From assembly GCF_000711695.1 (NCBI RefSeq), contig NW_013547011.1, forward strand, positions 186,001-250,000: 64,000 nucleotides of DNA, read 5' to 3'. Source of the stretch: Tilletiaria anomala UBC 951. Its lineage: Eukaryota > Basidiomycota > Exobasidiomycetes > Georgefischeriales > Tilletiariaceae. Position numbers and translations under genes: made by a program. Each line of letters opens with the position of its first letter. The first letter of the stretch is position 1. Below the pieces are notes generated by a model. That model saw nothing but the letters and a program-made list of their open reading frames with translations. It did not search any database and was not told the DNA's origin. Shown here in pieces: positions 1 through 12,000 of the stretch.

Positions 1-758
1 TACCAGCAGTTCTTCAGCTCGCCACGGTCGACACCGATCGTCGAGAAGCATGCGAGTATCCTCCAGTCCTGCTCACCTGTCTATGTATTGTTGCCAGTCA
101 CCACTAACATTGCAACATCCTTTACACGTCACCGATAGCTCGAGCGCTTCCTGCGTCTGGTATTTTCCGCACCCGGCCTCTTCAGCTCGAGCACCAGTCA
201 CAACGACCCGCATGCGCCCATTGCGAACACAGAATGGGTGACCGTCGGCAAGCTCGAGCGTCAGCTCACTGGCGGCGGGGATCCGCCTACAACGGGTGGA
301 AAACTACTGTCGGACGAGGAGTTCGAAGGAAGAATGTGCGTCTTCCGCAGCGGCGGCATGGAGGGTCCTCTCAACTGGTATAGAACGACGAAAATCAACG
401 CAGAGACGGAGGCAGGTGCGTTTCGCTTTTCTTTCATTCACCACCGCGCTCCCCTCCCTAATACACTGTACTTTCACAAAACCCTTCAGGTCTGATATCC
501 AAAGGTCTACCCGCAACCCTTCCCGCACTCTTTCTTCAGCCTGACATGGACGCCGCGTTGCCGACATGGATGGCCAAATCGGGCGCGAAGCTCGTCCCTT
601 CGCTTCGGACGGTCGCAGTCAGGAACTGCGGTCACTGGGTGCAACTCGAGTGCCCTTCAACTACGGAGCTCGAGATTCGCAGGTGGTTCGACGAAAAGGT
701 CGTCAAGCAGGCCGAGGCATTGCAAGGCGTGGTCGGCTGGATCAAGAGCAAACTGTGA
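1..758 (+). CDS. Epoxide hydrolase (alpha/beta-hydrolase), 3' part
   Basis: C-terminal 209 residues of an alpha/beta-hydrolase of the soluble/microsomal epoxide hydrolase type; the gene starts before the window. Exons by frame joining: 1-84, 139-415, 490-758. The first intron (85-138) has a CTAAC branch site; the second (416-489) has a GTGCGT donor and CAG acceptor. Seen: a Tyr in NWYRT, placed where this family has a ring-opening Tyr in the cap domain; and the catalytic His in CGHWVQLE near the C-terminus. Family knowledge: such enzymes hydrate epoxides to diols, acting on xenobiotics or lipid epoxides. The nucleophile Asp region lies outside the window, so activity cannot be judged. The first intron's donor is the least certain boundary. 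The stop lies 91 bp from the convergent ADE17 stop. Confidence 0.72.
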
Positions 759-849
759 AACACAGAAGCGGAGCGAAGCATGTACTGTCTTCTTTTTGTA
801 GGGTACACCTGTATTCGAAGAGTAAAATCTATGGACACGTTGGGCGCGC

Positions 850-2855
850 TCAGTGGTGGAAGAGCCGCAGCTCGGTTCGAGCGACGACGATGCCCTGCGC
901 GTTGGCAGCCTGGATGCATGCGTCGTCCATGACGCTCCCGCCAGGCGCAGCAATATAGCTGACGCCGCTGCGAGCTGCGCGGTAGATGTTGTCCGGGAAT
1001 GGGAAGAAGGCGTCCGAAGCGCACGCGACGCCAGTAAGCTGCGCCGCATGCTGTTTCCTCTCCTGCGCGCTGAGCGCCTGCGGGACCGACTCGAACGCGG
1101 CTTCCCACTCCTTGCGTTCCTGCATGGCAACCATGTCCTCGCCATCGACGATGCCCTCGACGAAGAGGTCGATCGCATTGCTCTTCTCTGGCCGCTTGGT
1201 GCCTTTCTTGAAAGGCAGCGAGAGCACGCGCGGGTGCTGCCGCAGCCACCAGTTGTCCGCCTTGCTGCCGGCGAGTCGCGTGCAGTGGATGCGCGACTGC
1301 TGCCCTGCGCCGAGGCCAATGACCTGCCCGTTGAGCGCGTAGCACACGGAGTTGGACTGCGTGTACTTGAGCGCGAGCGTCGCGACCGTTAGGTCGAGCA
1401 ACGCCTGCTTGGGGATCTCCTTTTTCTCCGAGACGACATTCGTGAAAAGAGTCTCATCGATCTTGGCATCGTTTCGGCGTTGCTGCAGCGAGATGCCGTA
1501 GACCTGGCGCGTCTCCTGCAGATGAGGCTCGTAGTTCGGGTCCATCTGCAGCACGCAGTACTTGCCGCCCTTCTTCTTGGACAGGATCTCGAGCGCTGCG
1601 GGCTCGTACCCTGGCGCGATGACGCCATCGCTGACTTCCCGTCCAATAATCTTGGCCGTCTGGGCGTCGCAAACGTGGCTCAGGCCAATGAAATCGCCAA
1701 ACGAGCTCATCCGGTCGGCACCGCGTGCGCGAGCATACGCGCTCGCGATGCCAGATAGCTCGCCGAGGTCGTCAACAAAGGACGCCTTGGCCTCTGCATT
1801 GCTGAGCGGCACGCCGACCGCTGCGCCAGCGGGTGAGACGTGCTTAAACGAAGCGGCAGCAGGGAGGCCTGTCGCTTGCGAGAGTTCCTTGACGAGACCC
1901 CAAGCGTTCAAGCTGTCCAGAAAGTTGATGTATCCGGGGGAGCCGCAGAGTGCTACATTCAGAAGCACAACATTGCATGTCAGTTGCTTTGCACCATAAT
2001 CCTCAGGGAGAGGAGCAGGACGCACCCTTGACTGGCATCTCTCCCTCTGTAACGAAAGCCTGTGCGGGTTTTTGATGGGGGTTGGCACCATAGCGCAACG
2101 TGAGCTGCTGGACGGGGGGCTGCTTGGACGCATATTGCTTCCGGAAGTAATCCGAGATGGCAGTGTCATAGTGTGCAGTATGCGAGAACGCCTTGAGAGC
2201 CAGCTGATTTCTGAAAGCCTGGCTATCCTTCACGTTGCCAGACCCAAACTTCTCCAGGAAGCCGGCGTAATCCTTCGGGTCGCTCAAGACGTACACTCGC
2301 TCGTGGTTCTTGGCAGCAGCACGCAGGAGCGTCACGCCACCAATGTCCACCTCCTCCACTGCCTGAGCGATGGTTGGCTCTGGCTGCTGGGCGATCGTGT
2401 CTTCGAAGGGATATAGGTTGCAGACGACAATGTCGATCGGGTCGATCGATTGCGCGGCGAGGTCCTGCTGATCGGAAGACTTGGACGTCTGGGCCAAGAT
2501 GCCGCCGTGCACAGCGGGGTGCAGTGTCTTGACACGGCCCCCAAGGATTTCAGGTGCCTTTGTGATGTCCGACACGTCCCTGTTTTCACGTGCGTCAGGG
2601 AGAGAAGACACGGCAAGGGGACATTGCGATTGCGTGGGCAAGGTGGTCAATCTGTCAGCTAGGGCCGCCGCTCCGAGCAAGAGGCCAACGATGCGCGCAC
2701 CCGATCTGCAAGCCAGCCTCACGGACCATCTTGGCCGTGCCGCCGCTGCCTAGCAGACGGACGCCTTTGGCTGCGAGGCCCTTGGCGAGGTCGAGCAGGC
2801 CGGTCTTGTCGTAGACCGACAGGATCGCAGTCACTTGTTGGTTCGTGGCGGCCAT
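850..2855 (-). CDS. ADE17: Bifunctional AICAR transformylase / IMP cyclohydrolase
   Basis: Catalyses the last two steps of de novo IMP synthesis: formylation of AICAR with 10-formyl-THF, then ring closure. Exons on the minus strand: 2855-2701, 2579-2026, 1952-850 (603 residues; family about 590). The N-terminal cyclohydrolase (MGS-like) domain shows VYDKTGL and [14 protein letters not shown]; the C-terminal transformylase domain shows the Lys-His pair in [11 protein letters not shown] (about residue 271) and NAWGLVKEL. Intron phases match at both junctions (2700-2580 and 2025-1953), and the junctions restore family motifs (for example PVK joined to [11 protein letters not shown]). The ATG at 2855 gives a family-like N-terminus. 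The ADE16/ADE17 duplication is specific to Saccharomyces, so the symbol only marks the function. Confidence 0.95.
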
Positions 2856-4301
2856 GGTGAGCGAGGAGTATTTTTGGTGCTGTTTCTTCTTCTCAATTAC
2901 GCTGCCACTAGGTGCCAGTCTTGCGATGTCCAGTAGGATCAGCTATGCACAAAGATCTTATGCCTGCCCGAAGGTGCGGCCTGCATGCGAACGACGTTGC
3001 GGACTCTGGTTGGCTCTCGAGAAAAGCAAGTCAGGGAGCTGCACATCCATCTCGCTATTTTTCTCCGCCACTGCACTAACTTTCACATCTTCCGCCCTCT
3101 CGGCCGGGAGGGCGAAGCGCTTCATAGGATGGATTTACAGCAAGCCCCACCTCGCGAGGACCTGTGCCCGTCCTACCTGCACGTCTATTTCTGTATTTAT
3201 GACAGTCGCACAGCCCATACGCCAACAGCAGGCCCGTTGTCACTGCTAGTGTGTCTTACTGGCTAGCCGCATTCGGAGAAGGTTAGACCACAAGGAAGTA
3301 AGGCCACAACGCCACGCTATATGTACATACATACCCATGTACAAATTGTGAACCTCTGCCCAACCCTGCCGCGCTGGGCCACCCACGTGACCACCAACGA
3401 AATCACCCGCCGGCATCGAGATCGGGCTCAGAAGGGCGGAGAAAGACACCAATTTTCAGGGAACATTAACAAGGCACAGGCGGGCAGGACTGCAATCGTT
3501 TGCCGCCTTGCGGTTTGTGCCTGCGACAGTGCAATTCCTGGGTGTGGGCCACCTCATCAGTGTTTCACTGTCTGTCTCGAGCGCCGCTGAAAGCGTACAT
3601 GAATGGACATTGTCCCTGTGCAGCGCAAAGAACGCGGGCCGCACACAGATGCGGAAATGGGCATCGGATCTGCGAGGTCAGAGCTCGGCTAGCATATCAA
3701 AGGCGAGGGCTGTGTTCCAGTGCGTGTTGTCCCCTCTTTCGACAAAGGGTCTTTGTGCGCGCGAAAAAGTTTATCGCCTTCATCCCGTTTCTCCAGTTTC
3801 TAACTGATCTTCCCGCCTTTTGCTCACTCGCTCGTTACATGGCTGATCTCGTGAAGTTTCACTATGAATTGACGACATTCGACAATGCACCACCTGGCAC
3901 TAGCACTGGCAGGCGCAACACAGCCCACACCGCTTGCATAGACTGCCCTTTTCCAGTTTCCATGTGGCTCCATCCTCGCCGCGCCACCTTCACCCACTCG
4001 AGCCTTAAGTACAGACCGACGGACTCTTCTTCATTACCGCCTCCTTTCCCCCCATTCGACTCCGTTTGCAGCAAGCCTGTTCACCCCCCTTCCGACCATC
4101 CATCCAAGCAACAAGGATCACGTCCATCCCAGTCCAGTCCATTTTAGTTCTCCCTCCCCCAGCTTTTCTGTCAAGGTCATTCTTGTTCGCGGTGCAGAAC
4201 AAAGGTCTTTGGCTCTCTCCCGCTCTTCCCATCCTCTTTTCGTAGTGTCTCGATCCAGCCTTCTTTTCGCCCCTCGTGTCCAGGTGCTCGCTAATCGCAT
4301 C
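2856..4301. other. Intergenic, divergent promoter region
   Basis: About 1.4 kb between the divergently transcribed ADE17 and the secreted RlpA-like gene. The open frames here are short and show no recognisable family or splice-linked continuation. The 300 bases before 4302 are rich in C and T, as is common ahead of fungal start codons. No RNA gene or repeat seen. Confidence 0.5.
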
Positions 4302-4916
4302 ATGAAGCTCACCACTGTCCTCACTGTCCTGGCTGCTGCCGCCGCCGCCTCGGCCTCCGTCTCCGACAAGCACTTCTCCATGGGCGAGATCCGCGCTCTG
4401 GAGAGCAAGGCGAGACACAGCTCTCTCGCAATGGAGAAACGGTACACGGTGTACAAACAGGGTCAGGTCAGTCTTCCATCCGGCTGAGAGTCGAGAGTCG
4501 TGCAGGTCCGGAGGCAATGCAGGGCAGGCGCCAGGACTGGTGCGCCTGCCGCTCTAGGGATGCTATATGTGAAGAAAGAAAATGACAGCGAAAGGACTGA
4601 CCTGATGAACAACCCCCATTGCCATGTATAGATGACCTACTATTACGGTAGCCAGCTCGAAAACCCATACTGTGGTGGCAAGACGCCGACGGACAATGAC
4701 ATGGTCGTTGCCGTACCAAAAGGCTCGCCCGCCAAGTGTGGCGACAAGGTGCATCTGCACTACAATGGCAAGATGGTCGAGGCCACGGTCGTCGACCGTT
4801 GCGGCGGCTGCAAAAACAAGTACTCAGTCGATGCGACTAAGGGCGTCTTCAAGAAGCTCGCCGCGCTCGACGTCGGTGTCCTGAACCCGATCCACATGCG
4901 TGTGCTGGGGCAGTAG
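4302..4916 (+). CDS. Small secreted RlpA-like double-psi beta-barrel protein
   Basis: 149 residues from two exons, 4302-4466 and 4632-4916, separated by a 165-nt intron (GTCAGT donor, TAG acceptor, phase 0). The N-terminus MKLTTVLTVLAAAAAASA is a typical secretion signal. The mature C-terminal part has the signature of the RlpA/barwin/expansin-like double-psi beta-barrel: an early Tyr-Gly block (TYYYGSQ), paired cysteines in NPYCGG and KCGD, and VVDRCGGCKNKYSVDAT. Family knowledge: these folds occur in secreted fungal proteins that may bind wall polysaccharide; most lack shown enzymatic activity. The short spacer between signal and barrel (about 35 residues) carries basic residues and could hold a processing site (inference). 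A wall protein or secreted effector is possible; the sequence does not decide. Confidence 0.85.
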
Positions 4917-5823
4917 ATGCCTTTTGAACGCGCGAAACATCTGATCATAGGGCCCCATGGCGAGCCACTTGTGTGGCGCGCCAGCACCCCGGCACGCATC
5001 CACACACCCATCCAATAGACCCGCAGATTCTTATCACTTACGTTAAGGGTATTACGTCACTGTCTCTGCCACTCGCTCCGTGCGGCACCACGCTCACAAC
5101 GCTCATTTCTCATCCAACTTTATCACTGACTGCAAGAATGGGTCCGCCAATTATCCATTCGACGGCACACCAGCTTTTGCTCAAACTTCGTCTTCGTGTA
5201 CCGGCCTGGGCGCGCAGCCCTCTGCTAGTTTCCTTCGGTGTAGCAATCCCGCGCCGTTCTCCAACACGGTGCGGGCCCGGCCGCCTCTTGTCACAACTCG
5301 CATTGTGTCTCGACAATCAGTCAGCGGAGCCCCCGTTTTGCCGCGCAGCTCGCTAACCGGCTGGCTGGTGCGCAGGCTGGCGCATACGCACCGGAAGGGT
5401 CACTGGTTGGCCCCCAACCTTATTTTCTTTCTGCTCCTGTCAGTCACATCAAGCTATTTTTGTTCAATCGCGATCTTCTCGTTCTGTCATTCTTACGTTC
5501 ATCTATAGCAATGAAGAGCTGGCTTTCTTCTCTACGCTCTGCTACACTGCACTGGCTTCTCGCCTCCCATGTTTCGTTTCCCGGCATCTGAGGCGTTCTG
5601 TCACGCCCGACATGCGAGATTCAGCGTTAGGTTGATTGGCCCGCTCTCATCACTTGAATCTTCAGTGGACAGCATCTAAACGGAACGTCTGTGCTTGGCT
5701 GCAAAATGGGTAGGGTGCCTCACCCTGCGCCTCGGTTCTTCAATTGCAACTCATTGCATTGTCGCCATCCCAGGTCGCTCTTCGACGACAAACTACTCCA
5801 GACCCTGTCGACTAGTACACAAA
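4917..5823. other. Intergenic between convergent genes
   Basis: About 900 bases between the stop of the RlpA-like gene and the stop of the Whi5-like gene. The one longer frame (5080-5508) has no domain, no ATG-proximal signal and no splice partner; I see no gene, RNA or repeat here. Confidence 0.5.
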
Positions 5824-7435
5824 TTACACGGCGCTGTTCAACATGTTCCTACTGCTGCTATTGCTCATCGCATCGCCCAGTCCGTTCCCGTGCGAACGAG
5901 CCAGCAACTGCAAGTGCTCTTCTTGCGAGATCCCTTGGCTTGCGACCCCGTCTAAGCTCAATCCTGCATCCCCCGCAGACTCAGGCCCGCCGTCCTTTCC
6001 ACTCTGCAACATGCTTGCGATCTGTCGGATGTATTCGAACCCTTGCTGCGCATCAGCCACGGCTGCAGATGGTATCGCCATTGGAGCGAGAGACGGAGAC
6101 ACGGCAAGTGCCTGCCCTGGCGGCCTATTGTCCCAAGGCGTCGTTGTGTAGCCATTCGGTCGACCAGTGACAGCAATCCTCGCATTCGCTGGCGCTGAGG
6201 TTAGCGGTGCCTCTGCTCGCTCCGCGAGCTCTGCCGATTTTGGCTTTTGCGCAGTTCTCGGGCGCTTGGCGGTGGGCGCCGGGCTCTGTGCACCGAACGT
6301 GCCTCCATCGCCACTGCTCCCGCCCGTCGTTGGCGCCGAGCGCTTCCGATACGCCGAAGTCGGCGGTGGAGTTTTTGCAGCCGCGGTCAACGCTGGCGGA
6401 GAGACAAGCAGGCTTCCTGCGATCGAAGTCGACCGCGTCGGACTTTGAGTTGCGCTTGCCTGGCCCAGCTTCGCCCAAAAGTCGGCGTATGTGCCCGCGG
6501 CGGACGCATGCGCTCGTGAGACAGACAGATTGGCACTCGAGGTGGTCAACCCGGATCCGCTACGAGACATATGGGGTGATACATCCTTGGCGCCACCCAC
6601 ACTACCGCCTGCACCACCGCTGCCACTCGTGTTGAACCTGTCGTTCGGCGATCCTCCGCCGTCTGTCCTAGGCGGTGATAATGGCAGATTACCCGCTCCG
6701 CCTAGGGTGCCTATTTGGAAGGTACTGGGAGCTGCAACATTGTTCGAAGAGCCTGATGACAGCCGTAGCTGATCTGCACTTGCTCCTGTCGGTGGGGCGT
6801 AGCCATAACTTCCAAAGACGTCTCCTGCGGACATGTTGTAGCCTTTGGTGTATATGTGCCCAGCTAACCTTCTGTTCTTGATTTCTGATTTCGCCGTGCG
6901 GGAAACGAGGGTGCTGGGGCTCTGACGTGATGCATACTTGATACTGGAATGTCGTGACTGATGGGGGCCTGCCCTGTCGGCTGGGCTGGAGCTGGGACCT
7001 GCTGCCTGACCTTGCTGTCGGAAGTACAGGTTTTCGACTTCTGGCAGCGAGTGTTTGGCCTGCGGACAAAGAGGAAAGAAAGCACGGAGTATGAGCGCAT
7101 TGGAAGCATGAAAAGCTTGCAAGATGTCGCTCACCCAGCCGTGCTCGACCTTGAAGTGGGCGTACTTGAGTCGCTTCATGCACTTCTCCGCAAGCTGCGA
7201 CGCACAACATTTAGTACTGTGGTTTATCGCATACGTCGGCATCACTCCAGGCCTTTGTAGTAGCACTCACACACTTCAGGGACTTGCGCCTCTCACGATT
7301 GGAGCTCCCTCTTGACTGCTGTGACGTTCGTTGAGGAGACTGGACATGCGATGGGTGGCCGTAGGGTGACTGCGGCATCTGATTGACCGGCCCGGCGCCA
7401 ATTCCAGGAAAGCCTGGCTGCTCGAATCCGTACAT
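5824..7435 (-). CDS. Disordered nuclear protein, possible Whi5/Nrm1-type repressor
   Basis: 446 residues. Proposed exons, minus strand: 7435-7271, 7194-7135, 7059-6945, 6824-5824; all phases agree. The ATG at 7435 is chosen because the upstream open frame has no other ATG. The second and third exons join to give one conserved-looking block, LAEKCMKRLKYAHFKVEHGW followed by AKHSLPEVENLYFRQQG, resembling the short GTB/Whi5 domain of fungal G1/S repressors (Whi5, Nrm1), which bind SBF/MBF factors. The rest is Ser/Pro/Gly-rich and disordered, with a basic patch TAKRPRTAQKPKS that could be a nuclear localisation signal. The first two introns are well supported (GTGAGT and GTGAGC donors); the third (6944-6825) is least certain. 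The functional call rests on one short motif only. Confidence 0.55.
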
Positions 7436-9083
7436 CTTTGCTCTGTTTCCGAGCCTTTCCCCTTCACGACGTTCAAGCGCTGCGCAAGGCACGTTGAAAA
7501 GATCCAAGGGAACGAATGGTCAACGACCAGGACACCTGAGAGAGATCTGGGAAGGAGTATTACTCAAACATACATGGGCTGTTCTTTACGAAGTCCAAGT
7601 GCCTGCTGAAGGGCTATGTGAATTGTGCAGCCGTGCCCGTTGCCGGAAAGCACAAATGTCCTGGCGACTGGCAACAACTCTTTCGCTGACCGCGTCTCGC
7701 GCCAAAATGGGTCACGTGCAACGATAGGTTCAAACAGCTCGAGCACCTATGTTCCAACAGCACTTGATACATCTTGAACACGTTGCACGCCAAAGCCTTC
7801 GCCACAGCTGGTGCGGGAAACATTCAATGAGTGAATAAAGCAGAAAAGCACAAGAACAACATGATGAGTGAAGAAGTGATCGCGTTTTTGAGCCATGATG
7901 TAGAATCAAGAAAACACGAGCGATGAGAGGATCCAAATTTCATGCGTGATTTGTCGTCCTATCTGACCTCCAACTGTTGTACTATGAGTTGTGAATGCCT
8001 CTACGGCTTTTGGGAGCAACGTTTGCGCGTCAAGAGTGTCCATCGATACACACGACCTTGCCTAGTCGAACCTTACCGAAGCCCGAGCGAGGCAAGTCGC
8101 ACATCGAAATAAGGAAGGGCACCCTTGAGCCATGCACCATTGTTTGCGTGTGCTGTCACTATTGCAAGCTCCTAGTCTCTCGTCCCTGGTGGAATTATTG
8201 TTCTGGCGTAAAAAAATTGACTTGGAAACCTGTTTTTATCGTAACAACACTAGAGCAAGGCTACGAAACTCTTGGACTTTAGACTCTGGAGGTTGGAATC
8301 GTTGACAGGCTGGATGAAGCGAATGACTATAGGCGCGCACGAGCCATGCCACGCTGTCGCTGCAGGCGCTTAGCCCACATGGGGGACAGGAGGGAGATTC
8401 GGGCGTTGGCGAGCTTGCTCATGATCCGTCGCACACAGCCCTAGTGCCAGGTGGGGACGTTGGGTCGTTGCTACCTGCCAGCGGGGACAGCCGACAACTC
8501 ACCACCAAACGAAATGATAGATTTCCAGGCACCACACCACTGTTCTCTACTCTTGAATTGAGAATCGCTAGCCCAAACGATAATAAACAGTACTCCTTGA
8601 TGACAACTACACCATCAAGCCCTTGCTACCTTTCTTCCATTCCTTTCCTTGATCTGTGTCTCACTTGCTCGCCTTCTTCTCCCCCTCTTCCTCATCGCCA
8701 GCTACATCGTATATCCTCCGCGATTCGTGGTGGCCCAAGCCTCTTTCTGTGCAACAGTCGGTCCAGATTGGCGAAGAGCTCGCACGACCCAGACCGTGAC
8801 ACAAGCCAGGCTGCCGGCGCGGTCTCCAACCCGAAGCGGCCGACATTCGGCCACTTCGCTCTGTGCATTTTCGCCCGACTTTCCTGTGAGCACCTCATTT
8901 CTTCTCGATTGGTTGGTTGGTATCCTGTGCTGCCCGCTGACTCCTCCGGTTATCAAGGTCAGCCAAGCCGGGAGTCACTTATCGCTCGCCCCAGCCCGAA
9001 CCGAAAAGGGACAACAACTGCGTTGCGACGATACGAGGACAGCTCGCAACCGAGAAACCCCTGTTGGAACTGCATAGAACAAC
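7436..9083. other. Intergenic, divergent promoter region
   Basis: 1.65 kb between the divergent Whi5-like and GH63 genes. Several frames of 60-140 codons on both strands show no domain and mostly lack a plausible start. The last 500 bases before 9084 are C/T-rich leader-like sequence. Untranslated exons are possible but cannot be shown. Confidence 0.5.
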
Positions 9084-12000
9084 ATGGCTGCCCTTCGCAA
9101 TTTCTTTGGCACCTCTGGTGGCGGGAATGGCCAGCAGCAACAAAAGGATTCCGGCCGGACCACCCCCACGCCGACGCGGACGAGCAACAGCAATGTCGAC
9201 GCAGAAGAGACCACCCCGGAAGCTGCTAAGACAGTGCAAAGCCAACAGGCAGCTGTCCCAGTGGCAGACCTCAAGATTGATATCCCTGGGCAGGTTGGCG
9301 TAGGCGGCGTCCGGCAGGGCGGGCAAGATGGCGGCACGCCAAGCACTCCCAGCAAGGAAGGCCTGCCGAGCAAGAAGAAGATGGTTCGTGAGTATTTCCT
9401 AATTCTTTGTTTCCGTCTGCGTTACGATCCGTCGTAGCATGGTGTTGACGCGAATTTCGCCTATCTTGCAGGTCGCGACTCACTCGGGGCTCTCAAGTCG
9501 CAAGCCGCTCCCAAGCTCTCCAACAGAGCCTCGTTCCACTCGCGCGACAGCTTCATGCTCTCTCAGCTGAACGCAAACAGTGGACAACCTTCGCCTTATG
9601 TTGTGAGCTATCTTGAATTCAGCCTGGCTATATGAAGCAGAGCAAGGCTGAAGAGCTGAACCTATCCTGTTCGTGATATGTGTCCTCCGGTGCACACAGA
9701 ATCCCAGTCATTACTCGAACACCGGCGACTACCACCGACGTTCAATTGGTTCCACGCCTTCTGGCTTCACCATGTCTTCTACCGGCTCGAACGCAACCAT
9801 TCGCGACCACGAAGGCGCATTGCCAGGTATGCCAGTGCACGGACACACGCAGCACAGCTCTGCTTCCTCGGAGATGGATCTCGGCCATCACCGCGGACCA
9901 ACCGCGTTTGGGCTCGGAGAGATGCGCTCCGTAAGTGCTGGCACGACAACGACGCAGGCCGGCCCTCACATGTCCCGCTCCGCCGCCGAACATCCACATG
10001 CCGCCGGCGCTGGGCACCACCACGGCGCCATCCCGACCGATCGGAGCTGGAATACGATGGAGGAGGTCCGACTAGGCGAAGATGATCGCAAGGAGAAGTA
10101 CTGGCGTAGATGGGGTCCATATGTTAGCGAAAGGCAATGGGTGAGCATCACGCACAACATGTTCAGGCAGAATGTTGAACACCATACTCCTTCCGCGCGT
10201 GCAGGCCACTGTACGTGAGGACTACTCCTCGAATGGCGACGCGTGGTCCCACTTCCCGCACGAACATGCTCGGTCTAGGACATACAGGTGGGGCGAGGAT
10301 GGCCTTGCAGGTATCTGCGACAACCACTGCAGGCTCGCGTTCACCCTGGGTCTGTGGAACGGGAAGGATCGGATGCTCAAAGAGCGCATGTTTGGCCTGG
10401 CCAATAATCAGGGTATGTCTGTTTGCGTGCTGAATGTTCATTTGCGAGGATGATGCGGTCGTAAGCTAATATGCTTCCGTTCCCGGTCGCTGCACAGGCA
10501 ACCACGGAGAAGATGTCAAGGAGCTGTACTGGTACCTTGACAACCTTCCGACGCATTCGTACCAAAAAATGCTGTATAAGTACCCGCAGGGTCCTTTCCC
10601 TTACGAGCAGCTCGTGCGCGAATCGCAGAATCGCAGCAGGGACGTCGCCGAGTTCGAGGTCACTGACACCGACCTATTCGATGAGAACCGGTACTGGGAC
10701 ATATTTATCGAATATGCCAAGGACGCGGAGGAGGAAAACGCGACGTCGATCCGGATCAGCGCGTTCAACCGCGGACCGGAGCCTGCGGACCTGCACATCA
10801 TCCCGCAAATGTTCTTCCGCAACTACTGGTCCTGGCCCAAGGAAACCCCCGAGAAGCCGGAGATGAAGCTTGCGGAAGAGTACACCATCCAGGCCGACCA
10901 TGACACGCTTGGAAGGTATTTCCTCTACTGCTCGACGTCGCCGGCGCCGAGCAAACCTTCGCGCCGGCGCAACCAGCCGCCCGAACTCATCTCGGACGAG
11001 GAGGTTGCACCACAGATGCTGTTCACGGAGAACGAGACTAACTTTGAGCGTCTGTACGGCGGCAAGAACGTCAATACGTATGCCAAAGATGCCTTCCACG
11101 ACCACATCATTCCTGCTCATCGCCTCGAGAAGGACCGCCCGCAGCCTGTCCGCAAGACACGCACCGTCAAGAAGCTTGTCACAAAGGTCGTCCAGAAAAA
11201 GGTCATCAAGGCTGCTGGCAGCAACGCAGCTGAGCCCAAGCTCGGTCGTAACGGAACCATTCGTGGCAAGCCTGCCACCAATGGCAAAGTCAATGGCAAT
11301 GGCGAGACCAAGCGCGCTCAGGATGGCGAGCATGGTCTGGCTGCCAACGAGGATGACGACGACGAGTATGTCAATGAGGAGGTTCAGGAAGAGGTCGAGC
11401 TGGAGGAAGAGTATTACGAGATGCCGACCAATACTGCTCCGCCCCGCAACTATGTCAATCCAGAGATGAAGGGTACCAAGAGCGGTGCTCACTACTTCTT
11501 CCAGGACGTCCCCGCCAATGGCGGCTGTGCTGTCGTGCGCCTCAAGCTGACGCCGCGCACGGTGAGCGAAGACCCGACGATCAACGACGACGAACAGTTC
11601 GACGCCACCGTCGAGTCTCGCCGCGCTGATGCCGACGAGTTCTACGGACGCATCGCATCGGGCCCCATCTCTGATGATATGAAGGGCATCATGCGCCAGG
11701 CCCTCGCGGGCATGCTGTGGTGCAAGCAATTCTACAACTTTGTCCAGCCCGAATGGCTCAATGGCGATCCGGGTCAGCCGCCGCCTCCGCCGGAGCGCAA
11801 GAACGTTCGCAACAAAGAGTGGAGGCATCTTCACATGGAAGACATTCTCTCCATGCCGGACAAGTGGGAGTACCCATTCCCGGCCGTCTGGGATACCGCT
11901 TTCCACTGCATCCCGCTCGCCATGATCGACCCCGCTTTCGCCAAGAAGCAGCTCGACCTTTTCACACGCGAATGGTATATGAAGCCCGACGGCGCGCTCC

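Noticed and set aside
8444-9229. 261-codon plus-strand frame before the GH63 gene
   Set aside because: Overlaps the GH63 start in another frame; composition is that of a C/T-rich leader, with no domain.
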